A stretch of DNA of 40,806 nucleotides, from NCBI GenBank assembly GCA_046538945.1, contig JBKHHW010000010.1, forward strand, positions 1-40,806. Direction: 5' to 3'. Below the pieces are notes generated by a model. The model was given only the letters and a program-made list of their open reading frames with translations. It searched no databases and was not told where the DNA came from. This document shows positions 30,788-38,577 of this stretch, piece after piece (positions within the stretch are counted from its first letter, which is position 1; the number at the start of each line of letters is the position of its first letter). Source of the stretch: JAEZKC01 sp046538945 (lineage in GTDB: Bacteria > Fibrobacterota > Chitinivibrionia > Chitinivibrionales > Chitinispirillaceae). A program made the position numbers and the translations under genes.

Positions 30788-32421
30788 AGAAGACGACACT
30801 GCTGCTGCAAATCGGAATCATGCTTCTTTTGGGGTGCAACGCCGATATTGCTCAAGGCCCCGGATCGGAAACTGTGGCTCTTGCCGGTCAGGCGGTTTAT
30901 GAAACTGGTGAAAAAGCAGCCGGATGCAGAGTTGTGCTGCGCAGCAAGGACTTTCTGATCTCCGTTCCGGAACAGGAGCCTCAAAACGGGTCTGAGACAG
31001 AGACCATAACTGACGATCTGGGCAGGTTTGAAATTGACTCGGTTTTTCCCGGAGAGTACTCGTTGGTAATTAGTGATGAACAGTCAAAAGCGGTACTGCT
31101 GCCCTGCACTGTTGGAAACCAAAACGAACGGGTTGAAATACCTGCGGGAGTGCTCAAGCCTACGAGCAATCTGAATGGTAAGGTTGCTCTGCCGGCAGAT
31201 TATGACGGGCCGGTTTACGTAAGGATCTACGGACTTGACAGTTATTACTCAGTTGATGCGGATGAGGGGACGTACACTCTGACCGACATTCCCGAGGGCA
31301 TTCATGAGATCTGTGTCACAATCATCAAAACGGGCACTCTTTTTTCAGATGTACAATCAATAACGGTACCCTCCGGTAGCACTGTCGACGCGGGTACTAT
31401 GAATCTGAACCCACACGGGAGCAGCAGTTTTTCCCGCACAATCGGACTCAACACCACCTCCACCGGTGCCGCGGTAGCAGAAAATGCACTCCACTTCCCC
31501 ATTCTGCTCCGTCTTGATGAAACGAATTTCGATTTTTCCCAGGCAGCACCTGACGGGCGCGACATCCGGTTCACAAAGCAGGACGGCACGTTCATGCATT
31601 ATGAAATCGAGCGATGGGATACTGAACTGAAGACTGCTGAAGTATGGGTTCTTGCAGATACTGTTTACGGAGACGACAGCACCCAGTTTTTCACCATGCA
31701 CTGGGGTGACACAACCCTGTCCTCACCGGAAAGCGGAGCAGTTTTCGACACAGCCCGGGGGTACGAGGGTGTATGGCACCTCTGCGAAACAGAACCGCCG
31801 GTTGTGTTTGATGCGACAGCGAATGGATTGCACGGCCAAACTGAAAACATTCGTGAATCCTTCACTTCAGTAGGTGCGATCGGTGTAGCAAAACCATTCA
31901 ACGGAGGTACAACCTATATCCAAATAGCTGAATCCCATTCAGGCAAGCTCGATTTCAGTGAACACGACTCGTTTAGTATAAGCGCCTGGGTCTATCTGGA
32001 TACGCTGGATGGACTTTATCATCAGATTGTATCAAAGGGCAATCAACAGTACGGGCTGCAGGTTCATGAAGACGGTTCTTTTGAATTTTTCTCTTTTTCA
32101 GAAACAAACGGCTGGTCTGGGGTACGCGCTCCGGCGCAAGCGGGTAAATGGAAATTTGTTACAGGGGTCAAAGATGGTCCAGACCTGCGGCTCTACATAG
32201 ACGGTATTCTCGCCAGTGAAGAGATAATTGCCAGAGCAGATCACAGCCATAGGGATACCGGATACGATCTCTACATAGGTCGCAGAGCGGATATAGCGGA
32301 CCGGTTCTGGAAGGGAAGTATTGATGAGGTCCGCATCTCCAGCGAAGCCAAAAATTCCTCCTGGGTCAAACTCGAGTACATGAATCAGAGTTTTCCGGAT
32401 CTCTTGACCAAATTCAAGTGA
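30784..32421 (+). CDS. Surface lipoprotein with DUF2341 and LamG-like domains
   Basis: A 545-aa lipoprotein: residues 1-18 are a lipoprotein signal with lipobox LLLGC (C18). Carboxypeptidase-regulatory/CNA-B-like beta domains follow (~28-110, with DDLGRFEIDSVFPGEYSL, and ~120-205). Next is a DUF2341-like segment (~225-320, FPILLRLDETNFDF, GRDIRFTKQDG, FTMHWGD) and a concanavalin-like LamG domain (~335-540, FSISAWVYLDT, LRLYIDGILA, YIGRRADIADRFWKGSIDEVRI). LamG domains bind carbohydrates or proteins, so a cell-surface binding role is likely. Four-base ATGA overlap with the TIGR02147 regulator suggests that the regulator and lipoprotein form a functional pair. No enzyme residues assigned. Confidence 0.87.
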   Translation: MKKTTLLLQIGIMLLLGCNADIAQGPGSETVALAGQAVYETGEKAAGCRVVLRSKDFLISVPEQEPQNGSETETITDDLGRFEIDSVFPGEYSLVISDEQSKAVLLPCTVGNQNERVEIPAGVLKPTSNLNGKVALPADYDGPVYVRIYGLDSYYSVDADEGTYTLTDIPEGIHEICVTIIKTGTLFSDVQSITVPSGSTVDAGTMNLNPHGSSSFSRTIGLNTTSTGAAVAENALHFPILLRLDETNFDFSQAAPDGRDIRFTKQDGTFMHYEIERWDTELKTAEVWVLADTVYGDDSTQFFTMHWGDTTLSSPESGAVFDTARGYEGVWHLCETEPPVVFDATANGLHGQTENIRESFTSVGAIGVAKPFNGGTTYIQIAESHSGKLDFSEHDSFSISAWVYLDTLDGLYHQIVSKGNQQYGLQVHEDGSFEFFSFSETNGWSGVRAPAQAGKWKFVTGVKDGPDLRLYIDGILASEEIIARADHSHRDTGYDLYIGRRADIADRFWKGSIDEVRISSEAKNSSWVKLEYMNQSFPDLLTKFK

Positions 32422-32466
32422 CTGCTAATGAAATCAGATCTGTTTCAAGCCGCGTCTTTGCGCAAA

Positions 32467-32700
32467 CTACTGTTCCAAAGCCCATTCGACTGAAGCTTCG
32501 AAAAGGTTTTTACCCGATTCATTCAGATTTCTGAATACTTTGACTCCGGCAAAGAAGCCTATTGATTTTTCCCGGCGCAGGATCACCGTATCCACCAAAA
32601 CGTCCCCTTCAGGAGAAAGACATAACTGCCGTATTCCTTACGTTCTGAAAATTCAGTGCTCGCTTTTTCGGCATTGGATTTGATCCCCCTTCTGCTAATC
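32467..32700 (-). pseudogene. Possible decayed gene remnant
   Basis: On the minus strand, a 56-codon open stretch ending at a TAG (32469-32467) reads like real protein: PEGDVLVDTVILRREK, then SIGFFAGVKVFRNLNES and LFEASVEWALEQ. Upstream, another frame reads EKASTEFSERKEYGSYVFL, which would join it smoothly if one base were missing near 32608-32622. Neither frame has a good start codon, and the upstream end is lost in the methyltransferase promoter region. An alternative is an ATG at about 32674 with a G-rich site, in the third frame. I recognise no family. Could be chance; a homology search would decide. Confidence 0.33.
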
Positions 32701-32709
32701 AGATATATT
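32680..32709 (+). promoter_or_regulatory. Promoter-like site for methyltransferase operon
   Basis: TTGATC (32680-32685), an 18-nt spacer and TATATT (32704-32709). The expected transcript start near 32716 lies just before the ribosome site at 32731 and supports the TTG start at 32743. Confidence 0.4.
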
Positions 32710-32730
32710 ATACCGATTCACACCTTCTTC

Positions 32731-32737
32731 AGGAGAG
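32731..32737 (+). promoter_or_regulatory. RBS deciding the TTG start of methyltransferase
   Basis: AGGAGAG lies 5 nt before the TTG at 32743, the only strong ribosome site near the start of this frame. Confidence 0.6.
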
Positions 32738-32742
32738 ACGAT

Positions 32743-33522
32743 TTGGATAGCACAGACGACAGCATTCTCCATTCTCTGGATGCCGAAAACCGGATGCTTC
32801 TGAACCATCTGCCCTATCTTCTGAAGGATATTACAGAGATAGGCACCAGCGCTGACCAGGTGCTTGAGATAATCAGAAAAAACGATGCGGCTACTCCCGA
32901 TATGTCGGCCATAGACCTGGGGTGCGGCAAGGGGGCTGTAGCTGTAAAGCTTGCAAGGGAACTGGGATGCAAGGTGCGGGGAATCGATGCCCTGGAGGAA
33001 TTTGTGAAGGAGGCCACCGAATATGCTAAGGTGTGCGGAGTAACAGAACTGTGTGTATTCCAGAAAGGCGATATCAGAACCATCACCGATTCATCCCTCT
33101 ATGATCTCGTGATCTACGGCGCAGTGGGTCCGATTTTCGGATCGATTGAAAAGACCATTCACAAGATAAGCGGATTTGTGCGTCCCGGAGGTTTTCTGGT
33201 GATAGATGAATCCTACTGTCCGGAGATTTCAAAACAGAGGGTCTACCACTCGGAAAAGGAACTGTATCTCGCTTTCAGAGAAAGCGGTATGGATGTGATA
33301 GATGAATCCCGGACAGATGCGGAAGTACTCCGGACCGTGAACAAAGAGAACAACGAAAAAATCAGACACCGCGCCAACGAACTGAAAAGAATGTTTCCGC
33401 TTGAAGCTGCTGTTTTGGATGAATATGTCAGAAATCAGATCAGGTCATGCGAAATACTTGAACACCAGCTGGTTTCGGCAGTGTGGCTTCTGCAGAAACG
33501 GCATACCGACCGATACATCTAG
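32743..33522 (+). CDS. SAM-dependent class I methyltransferase
   Basis: A ~259-aa soluble methyltransferase. The SAM-binding motif I is AIDLGCGKGAVAVKLA, followed by the acidic strand VRGIDALEEFV, the GDIRTIT loop and the LVIYGAVGPIFG post-motif strand, then FVRPGGFLVIDE. The C-terminal third is helical and of no known family. The frame is open to 32656, but that extension overlaps the likely promoter, so I take the TTG at 32743 with AGGAGAG at 5 nt. The substrate is unknown. It is 12 bp upstream of a nitroreductase gene and 540 bp upstream of an RF-like gene, all on one probable transcript. Confidence 0.85.
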   Translation: MDSTDDSILHSLDAENRMLLNHLPYLLKDITEIGTSADQVLEIIRKNDAATPDMSAIDLGCGKGAVAVKLARELGCKVRGIDALEEFVKEATEYAKVCGVTELCVFQKGDIRTITDSSLYDLVIYGAVGPIFGSIEKTIHKISGFVRPGGFLVIDESYCPEISKQRVYHSEKELYLAFRESGMDVIDESRTDAEVLRTVNKENNEKIRHRANELKRMFPLEAAVLDEYVRNQIRSCEILEHQLVSAVWLLQKRHTDRYI

Positions 33523-33534
33523 AGAGGATAAAAA

Positions 33535-34053
33535 ATGCTTGAACAGCTTCGTACCCGCCGCAGCGTGCGGTCCTATACCGAACAGAAAATTGACAGTGAT
33601 TCGATCGCCGCATTCAAGGAAGTCCTTCTGAGGTCTCCCTCCTCCAGGCGGATCAACCCCTGGGAGTTCATTTTCGTGGAAGAAAGAGAGATGCTGTCCT
33701 CCCTGGCCGGATGCAAGATGCACGGTTCAGCATTTCTGTCCGGTGCGGCTCTGGGAATAGTGATATGCGCGGATGAAACCAAAAGTGACGTGTGGGTTGA
33801 AGACTGCTCCATTGCGGCGATTCTTCTTCAGATGGAAGCGCAGAACAGAGGACTGGGGAGCTGCTGGATACAGATCCGCAACCGTCAGCAGAGTGAATCC
33901 GTCACTTCGGAAAATTACGTGCGGCAGTTGTTATCCATTCCCTCTCACATAAGGGTAGATTCCATTATAAGCATAGGACACCCTGCGGAAAGTCACGACC
34001 CCGTTCCCGAGGAAAAACTGCAGCGGGAAAAAATCCATGTCGGAAAGTGGTAG
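33535..34053 (+). CDS. Nitroreductase-family flavoprotein
   Basis: A 172-aa FMN-dependent NAD(P)H oxidoreductase of the nitroreductase fold, small version. It has the start EQLRTRRSVRSYTEQKI, RSPSSRRINPWEFIFVEE (FMN-contact segment), the helix VEDCSIAAILLQMEAQNRGLGSCWIQ and the C-terminal ISIGHPAE. Likely acts as a homodimer in the cytoplasm; the physiological substrate is not predictable. ATG with GAGAGGA upstream, 12 bp after the methyltransferase stop, and 9 bp before the RF-like gene. Confidence 0.92.
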   Translation: MLEQLRTRRSVRSYTEQKIDSDSIAAFKEVLLRSPSSRRINPWEFIFVEEREMLSSLAGCKMHGSAFLSGAALGIVICADETKSDVWVEDCSIAAILLQMEAQNRGLGSCWIQIRNRQQSESVTSENYVRQLLSIPSHIRVDSIISIGHPAESHDPVPEEKLQREKIHVGKW

Positions 34054-34062
34054 TTTCGGATA

Positions 34063-34425
34063 ATGACCGGCCCTGATCACATAAACATACCCCGGACTGA
34101 TGAAGAACTCTTTGATGAGTGTGATATGAGCACGTTCAGGTCTGGAGGGAAAGGCGGTCAGCATGTCAACAAAACCGAATCGGGCGTGCGGCTTGTGCAT
34201 CGCCCGACCGGCATTGTGGTCATAAGCCGCAAAGAACGAAGCCAGTATCTTAACCGCAAAGACTGCCTGCAAAGACTGCGCTCCAGACTCGAAAAACTCA
34301 ATAAAAAAAGAAAAATCCGCATCCCCACTCACACGCCACAATCAGCAGTAAGAAAAAGACGTGAATCGAAATCCATCCAGGCAAAAAAGAAAAAACTCCG
34401 CGGAAAGCCCCCTGTGGAAGAATAG
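34063..34425 (+). CDS. Peptide chain release factor-like GGQ protein
   Basis: A 120-aa protein with the peptidyl-tRNA hydrolysis motif GGQ (31-33, in FRSGGKGGQHVNKTESGVRLVH) and a long, very basic C-terminal tail. It lacks the codon-recognition domain of RF1/RF2, so it belongs to the small RF-like class (ArfB/YaeJ or PrfH-like relatives) that rescues stalled ribosomes by inserting the basic tail into the empty mRNA channel. The tail here (RKRRESKSIQAKKKKLRGK) fits this. Start ATG 9 bp after the nitroreductase stop, weak ribosome site. Converges with the hydrolase gene (6 bp between stops). Confidence 0.88.
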   Translation: MTGPDHINIPRTDEELFDECDMSTFRSGGKGGQHVNKTESGVRLVHRPTGIVVISRKERSQYLNRKDCLQRLRSRLEKLNKKRKIRIPTHTPQSAVRKRRESKSIQAKKKKLRGKPPVEE

Positions 34426-34431
34426 CCGGTA

Positions 34432-35091
34432 TCAGTCCAGATATTCGAGAAGATAGGTTTTCACGTTTGTGAAAACCGCCTCGGATTCCTCATCCAGATT
34501 GTGAGTGGCGCCCGGGAAGATTATCAACTGTTTAGGTTCCTGGGCAAGGGAGTAGACATGTTCACTTGATTCAGCCGGCAGAACAGGATCTTCGGAGCCG
34601 TGAATCAGAAGAATGGAGCATCGGGGACCCAGATCCGATGCCACACCCGCTCCGTAACTCTGGGTCGCCAGTGCGATTACGCTTTTTACCGCCCTTTCGT
34701 AGTATGCGGCCTGTATCACTACTGCACCTCCGAAGGAGTGCCCTACAAGGGCCACATGGGCGCACCCTTCGTTCTGGAGGAATGCAACACCAGCCCTCAC
34801 ATCATGAAGTGCCTCAGGGAGGCTGTGGGCATTTCTGAAACGGACTCTTAGAGAGGAGATGCGGCTGCCCAGCAGGTCTGCTGCAAGACGGGGATATAGG
34901 TTCTTTGACGGAGAATCCCATCCTCCCCCGGCTCCTCCCACCATGATGACAGCGACCGTTGCTCCGGAGGCCTTATAATGGCGGCACAGCGTTTCTCCCC
35001 TGCTGGTCTGAAGCCCGATTTCACGGAACTCCTGACCTTCTTCAATCTCCCGTACGCCGAGAATCATTCCCGAGGAATCTCTTCGAGCCAT
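34432..35091 (-). CDS. Alpha/beta hydrolase (dienelactone hydrolase-like)
   Basis: A 219-aa cytoplasmic serine hydrolase. The nucleophile elbow is VALVGHSFGG (S119), the acid is in HGSEDPVLP (D168) and the histidine in FPGATHNLDEES (H197). VGGAGGGWDSPS carries the oxyanion loop region. The substrate is unknown; small alpha/beta hydrolases of this type often act on esters or lactones. I take the ATG at 35091 because a perfect AGGAGG (35102-35097) lies 5 nt upstream; the in-frame GTG at 35097 overlaps that ribosome site. Divergent from the aminotransferase leader. Confidence 0.88.
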   Translation of the reverse strand: MARRDSSGMILGVREIEEGQEFREIGLQTSRGETLCRHYKASGATVAVIMVGGAGGGWDSPSKNLYPRLAADLLGSRISSLRVRFRNAHSLPEALHDVRAGVAFLQNEGCAHVALVGHSFGGAVVIQAAYYERAVKSVIALATQSYGAGVASDLGPRCSILLIHGSEDPVLPAESSEHVYSLAQEPKQLIIFPGATHNLDEESEAVFTNVKTYLLEYLD

Positions 35092-35096
35092 AGGCA

Positions 35097-35102
35097 CCTC
35101 CT
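35097..35102 (-). promoter_or_regulatory. RBS deciding the hydrolase start
   Basis: A perfect AGGAGG on the minus strand, 5 nt before the ATG at 35091-35089. It rules against the GTG at 35097-35095. Confidence 0.75.
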
Positions 35103-35181
35103 GCCCTACTGTGAAAGCAAGAATTCAGCCGGATATTATGTTTTATTAGAAGTTTCTTTCATAATTCAACGACCGGCAGTT

Positions 35182-35387
35182 TTTATATTCAACTCCAGAA
35201 CTCTTTATTATATTCTGTGTTGAAAGGGTAACCGAAAAATGCTGATCACATTGCGACGATTCCGGAACTTAAATGACTGCAGACGAGAAATACGGCTGCG
35301 GGGGATCTCCATTCGGCAAGGCATGTGATACACTGAATAATGATAACTGCAACTCAAGGCCTGCTCCCGATGGAGCGGGCCTTTTTT
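35182..35387 (+). promoter_or_regulatory. Putative leader with terminator upstream of aminotransferase
   Basis: A promoter-like pair (TTTATA at 35182-35187, 18-nt spacer, TATTAT at 35206-35211) would start a leader of about 170 nt that ends in a strong hairpin/T-run just before the aminotransferase ribosome site. A short frame from an ATG at 35273 (MTADEKYGCGGSPFG...) crosses the hairpin. This could be a transcription attenuator or a small RNA upstream of the gene. No known riboswitch or T-box consensus is visible. The remaining bases of this ~310-bp gap hold nothing else I can name. Confidence 0.35.
35356..35387 (+). terminator. Rho-independent terminator before aminotransferase
   Basis: A 12-bp stem (AAGGCCTGCTCC at 35356-35367 with GGAGCGGGCCTT at 35372-35383, one G-U pair), a 4-nt CGAT loop and a T run to 35387. 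It lies between no upstream plus-strand gene and the aminotransferase start, so it ends a leader or small RNA rather than a protein-coding unit. Confidence 0.8.
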
Positions 35388-35405
35388 ATTTGAAAGGAGC
35401 AAATA

Positions 35406-35789
35406 GTGCTGAACACAATCGATACCGAAAACAAATACCATCTTTCGTTCTGCGACAAACTCCCCCTCTCTATCGAGAGAGGTAAAGGTGTCAAGGTCTG
35501 GGATGAAAACGGGAAAGAGTACCTTGATTTCACTTCCGGCTGGGCCGTTTCAAGTCTGGGCAACTGTCATCCGGCAATAACGGACGCTATAATGAATCAG
35601 TGTTCAAAGATAATGCACAATCCCAACGCCGGTCTCACCTATTCCCCCGCCAGAGCCCGGCTTCTCAAGGGCATTCTGAAAATTCTTCCTAAAGGATTAT
35701 CAAAGGTGTTCTTTACAAACAGCGGTGCGGAAGCAAATGATGCCGCGATGAAACTGGCCGGAAGATCACCGGAAAAAGAAAAATCATAA
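35406..35789 (+). pseudogene. Class III aminotransferase, N-terminal fragment
   Basis: First 127 residues of an acetylornithine-type class III aminotransferase, starting at a GTG with AAAGGAG 6 nt upstream. Family motifs: VWDENGKEYLDFTSGWAVSSLGNCHP and FFTNSGAEANDAAMKLA. After KLA the frame leaves the family and stops at 35789. Shifting by one base at GGCCGG (35757-35761), as if one C had been lost, gives LA-R-KITGKRKIITAR and reads on into the second fragment. The restored protein would have about 395 residues, a normal length. Either a true recent pseudogene or a sequencing error; a strong ribosome site and intact motifs argue that it was functional very recently. Confidence 0.85.
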
Positions 35790-35797
35790 CCGCCCGG

Positions 35798-36592
35798 ATG
35801 AGTTTTCATGGAAGGACCATTGCCACAGCCTCGGCTACCGGACAGAAAGTGCAGCGGAACAGGTTCAACGTTGTGATACCCTACCATGAATATGTTCCGT
35901 TCAACGACATTGATACGCTGGAGAGCGCCATCTGCTCCGACACAGCCGCAGTGATGCTTGAACCGATTCAGGGGGAAGGCGGAGTGATAGTCCCGGGCGA
36001 AAACTACCTGTCACGGGTTTCATCCCTCTGCAAAAGAAAAGGTGTCCTTCTTGTACTTGACGAGATCCAGACAGGTTTCTTCAGAACGGGAGATTCCTTT
36101 GTTGCATCCGGCAAGGGAGTAACCCCGGATTTTTTGACCATGGCGAAAGGAATAGCCGGAGGATTTCCGTTCGGGGCAGTTGCAGTAACTGAAAACGTCG
36201 CCGCATCGGCACAGAACGGAGATCACGGGGGTACCTACATCGGCAATCCTCTGGGGTGCGCTGTGGCATCCGCCGTGATTGAATTCATGATAGAAAACAG
36301 GATCGGGGACCACGTGACGGATATGGGTGGAATCCTGTACAGTGATCTATGCAGATTGAAATCAGGTTTCCCACATTTGATTTCCGATATCAGAGGCAAG
36401 GGACTTCTGTGGGCCGTCGAGTTTTACAGTCAGGAGGCAGCATCAGCTGTTTTCAACCGGTCTCTAGACAAAGGTTTAATACTGAATCTCAAACACGGCA
36501 ATGTTTTCCGGATTTTTCCGGCTCTGAATATTGATAAAGCTGACATGATGAGAGGACTGGATATTTTTACCCAATCTGTTTCAGCTGCATAA
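35798..36592 (+). pseudogene. Class III aminotransferase, C-terminal fragment
   Basis: Rest of the enzyme, 264 residues from an internal Met (MSFHGRTIATASATGQ). It carries VMLEPIQGEGGV, the PLP-contacting LVLDEIQTGFFRTG, the PLP lysine in LTMAKGIAGGFPFGA (K117 of this fragment), HGGTYIGNPLGCAV and IRGKGLLWAVEF. On its own it lacks the N-terminal substrate and PLP-phosphate segment and should be inactive. Related to argD at 19479 but clearly a different paralogue; substrate could be acetylornithine, GABA or another omega-amine. Confidence 0.85.
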
Positions 36593-36629
36593 ATTGCATT
36601 TCGGGCTTATTTTATGACACGAAGAGGTG

Positions 36630-36635
36630 TATAAT
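36630..36635 (+). promoter_or_regulatory. Candidate -10 box for membrane protein gene
   Basis: A perfect TATAAT 37 nt before the ATG at 36672. The -35 is poor (TTATTT at 17 nt). It argues against the upstream GTG at 36627 as the start. Confidence 0.33.
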
Positions 36636-36671
36636 AAAAACAGAACATCTCAAGGTGAGAGGCCGGTTTCT

Positions 36672-37340
36672 ATGCAGCCGATCAGATTCATGATTGATGT
36701 ATTCGTCAGCCCGGCTTCAGCCGCGGCATGGCTGATCCTCTTTGTATCGTTTCTGCTCATTGTGGCTATACCGGCGATAATTGTTGGTCTGCGGCCCCCG
36801 AGAGCTCAATTTACAGGTCTGGGCCTGGCCCTTACCCCATTTCTGATAGGTATAGCAGGGATGTTTTACAGTCTCAGGATCGCATTTGACGCCATAGATC
36901 AGATTCCCGAAGCACATCAACTACCTGCAAAAGCGACCGGAATATCGATATCCATGAGTAGCGCATTCTTCGGCTCCATACCGTCGGCAGTTCTGTGGGC
37001 TATCGCTCTCCTGACAATACTGGTTTCAAACAATCTGCAGAAGTCCGGAACTCCACCAGTTTCAAAACGGGCTCAGAACTGGCTTTACACAATAGGTTTG
37101 TCCGGGATTCCCATGATCGGGACAATAACGGTGTGGCTATATGGTAAAATCATCAGCTACGATGCATTGGCCAATGTTCCGGCCGCTCAGAGGCAGGCTG
37201 CTTCAGCCAATGGTGATCTGCTCTCAAAGCAGGCAGTAATAGTCTGGATTGTTCTTCTTCTGCTCATTCCGGTATTATATTTCGCGCTCAGCAGAAGGGT
37301 TGCAAGCAAGCAGTCAGTTACAACAGAAACTCAATCCTGA
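36672..37340 (+). CDS. Multi-pass membrane protein, unknown function
   Basis: About 222 residues from the ATG at 36672 (MQPIRFMIDV); an in-frame GTG at 36627 would add 15 residues that overlap a TATAAT box. Hydrophobic segments lie at roughly 12-38, 45-65, 95-125, 140-160 and 190-212. Small residues dominate the third helix (SISMSSAFFGSIPSAVLWAI), like ion-channel or MotA/TolQ-type helices, but I do not recognise a family. The short loop sequences IAFDAIDQIPEAHQL and ISYDALANVPAAQRQ look like two related copies, suggesting an internal duplication. Its 3' end overlaps the convergent metallopeptidase gene by 10 bp. Confidence 0.72.
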   Translation: MQPIRFMIDVFVSPASAAAWLILFVSFLLIVAIPAIIVGLRPPRAQFTGLGLALTPFLIGIAGMFYSLRIAFDAIDQIPEAHQLPAKATGISISMSSAFFGSIPSAVLWAIALLTILVSNNLQKSGTPPVSKRAQNWLYTIGLSGIPMIGTITVWLYGKIISYDALANVPAAQRQAASANGDLLSKQAVIVWIVLLLLIPVLYFALSRRVASKQSVTTETQS

Positions 37341-38389
37341 ACAAGCTTCTCTTTCAAAAGAACGTCACGGATATACTTTTTGTGCTCTTTTTTCACACCC
37401 TTGAGCGACTTGAGGGCCGAAACAGTGGCGCGCAGGTCCCTTCCCCGGCTTTCATACAATTCATAAAAGAGTGACATATCCAGATTATATGTCATTTTGG
37501 ACGCCAGCGATGCGTTGTTGATTTCGATTCTGTCCAGCTTCCGGTAATTTTCGGTTCGGAAAAGTGAATCGTAGTTACTGGCCACATCATTTCTGAACTG
37601 ATTGATGATCTCCTCTTTTCGCTCAAGCTTCTGCTCTCTGCTTATACCGCTCCCGTACATGGTCTTGAGTTCATTATACAACGACCTCAGAAGATCGATA
37701 TAGGCCTCGTAATCCTCAAGGGCAAGAACTGCCGCCCGGTACTGGTCCGAATCTCTGCCGAATTTCTTTTCCAGAAACAGCAGACCGCCCTGGTTGCCCA
37801 CAAACGTGGCCATTTCCTCATTTAACTCTATCTCGTTCTTCACGAAGAGAGTAGCATGCATCTGCTCATGGATGATCAGGGATGCAAGACTGAAAACGCC
37901 GTAGTCGATCATGAAGGAATAGACTGGATCAGAAAAAAAGCCCAGAGTGCTGAATGCATCCGCTTTTCTCACCACGACTTCGTACCCTTTTCGGTGAAGC
38001 TTTTGAGCCTCCTTTTCAGCATCATCCTTATCGAAATAACCTTTGTAAGGAAATTTCCCGAAGAACGGAAACCACCATTTGTACATGTCGAATGTATCAG
38101 GCCTGGAGGCCACAACCACATCCACCATGTAATCCCTGTCGACGCGGACATACTTGAGGTAATTCTTATTGCGCTTCAATCCGATGGTATCCATGGCAAA
38201 TGAGCGTACCTCCTTCACCAGAAGCAGAAATTCCCTGAGATCGGGGGACAGATCCTCTTTCTTAAGCATCTTGTCTATACTCTCCGCCCTCCACTGATAC
38301 TTTAACAGGGAAACGCCCTGCTTCATGAGATAACAGCTGTTGAGTAAAAGAAGCATAGATAGAACAACAAAAAGACGAAATGACCGCAT
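37331..38389 (-). CDS. Predicted aminopeptidase lipoprotein (PF10023-like)
   Basis: A 352-aa lipoprotein with signal and lipobox LLNSC (C19). The zinc-protease signature HEQMH is at 174-178, followed by a glutamate in ELNEEMATFVG (~191-192), as in HExxH...E metallopeptidases and COG4324/PF10023 predicted aminopeptidases. The N-terminal QGVSLLKYQWRAESIDKML and the motif GFFSDPVYSFMIDY before the zinc site are typical for that family. Likely anchored in the outer or inner membrane facing the periplasm; activity of the family is largely predicted. Start ATG at 38389; tail-to-tail 10-bp overlap with the membrane protein gene. Confidence 0.87.
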   Translation of the reverse strand: MRSFRLFVVLSMLLLLNSCYLMKQGVSLLKYQWRAESIDKMLKKEDLSPDLREFLLLVKEVRSFAMDTIGLKRNKNYLKYVRVDRDYMVDVVVASRPDTFDMYKWWFPFFGKFPYKGYFDKDDAEKEAQKLHRKGYEVVVRKADAFSTLGFFSDPVYSFMIDYGVFSLASLIIHEQMHATLFVKNEIELNEEMATFVGNQGGLLFLEKKFGRDSDQYRAAVLALEDYEAYIDLLRSLYNELKTMYGSGISREQKLERKEEIINQFRNDVASNYDSLFRTENYRKLDRIEINNASLASKMTYNLDMSLFYELYESRGRDLRATVSALKSLKGVKKEHKKYIRDVLLKEKLVQD

Positions 38390-38577
38390 AAAAACTCCAG
38401 AAATAAACTATCAGCAATGAGATACCAATTCAAAAATATTTCCCGCGATGCGCCAAGTCAGTACCAATATGATACTTACAGAGGTCGGAAGGTACACCTT
38501 TTGCTTTCGAGCATGACAGCAGAACTACTATTTTCAAGCAAGCTGAAAAATACCGATTCTCTTTAAAAGGAGCATCC

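Larger units (their letters stand above)
32422..32742. other. Intergenic region with gene relic and promoter
   Basis: These 321 bases separate the lipoprotein gene from the methyltransferase TTG. The minus strand holds a likely decayed coding segment (see 32467-32700) and the plus strand a promoter-like pair close to the methyltransferase start. No terminator hairpin is evident after the lipoprotein gene. Confidence 0.45.

Noticed and set aside
35215..35390. T-box riboswitch before the aminotransferase
   Set aside because: The GGGTAACCG near 35225 only loosely resembles the T-box core, and no specifier-loop or antiterminator consensus could be found.
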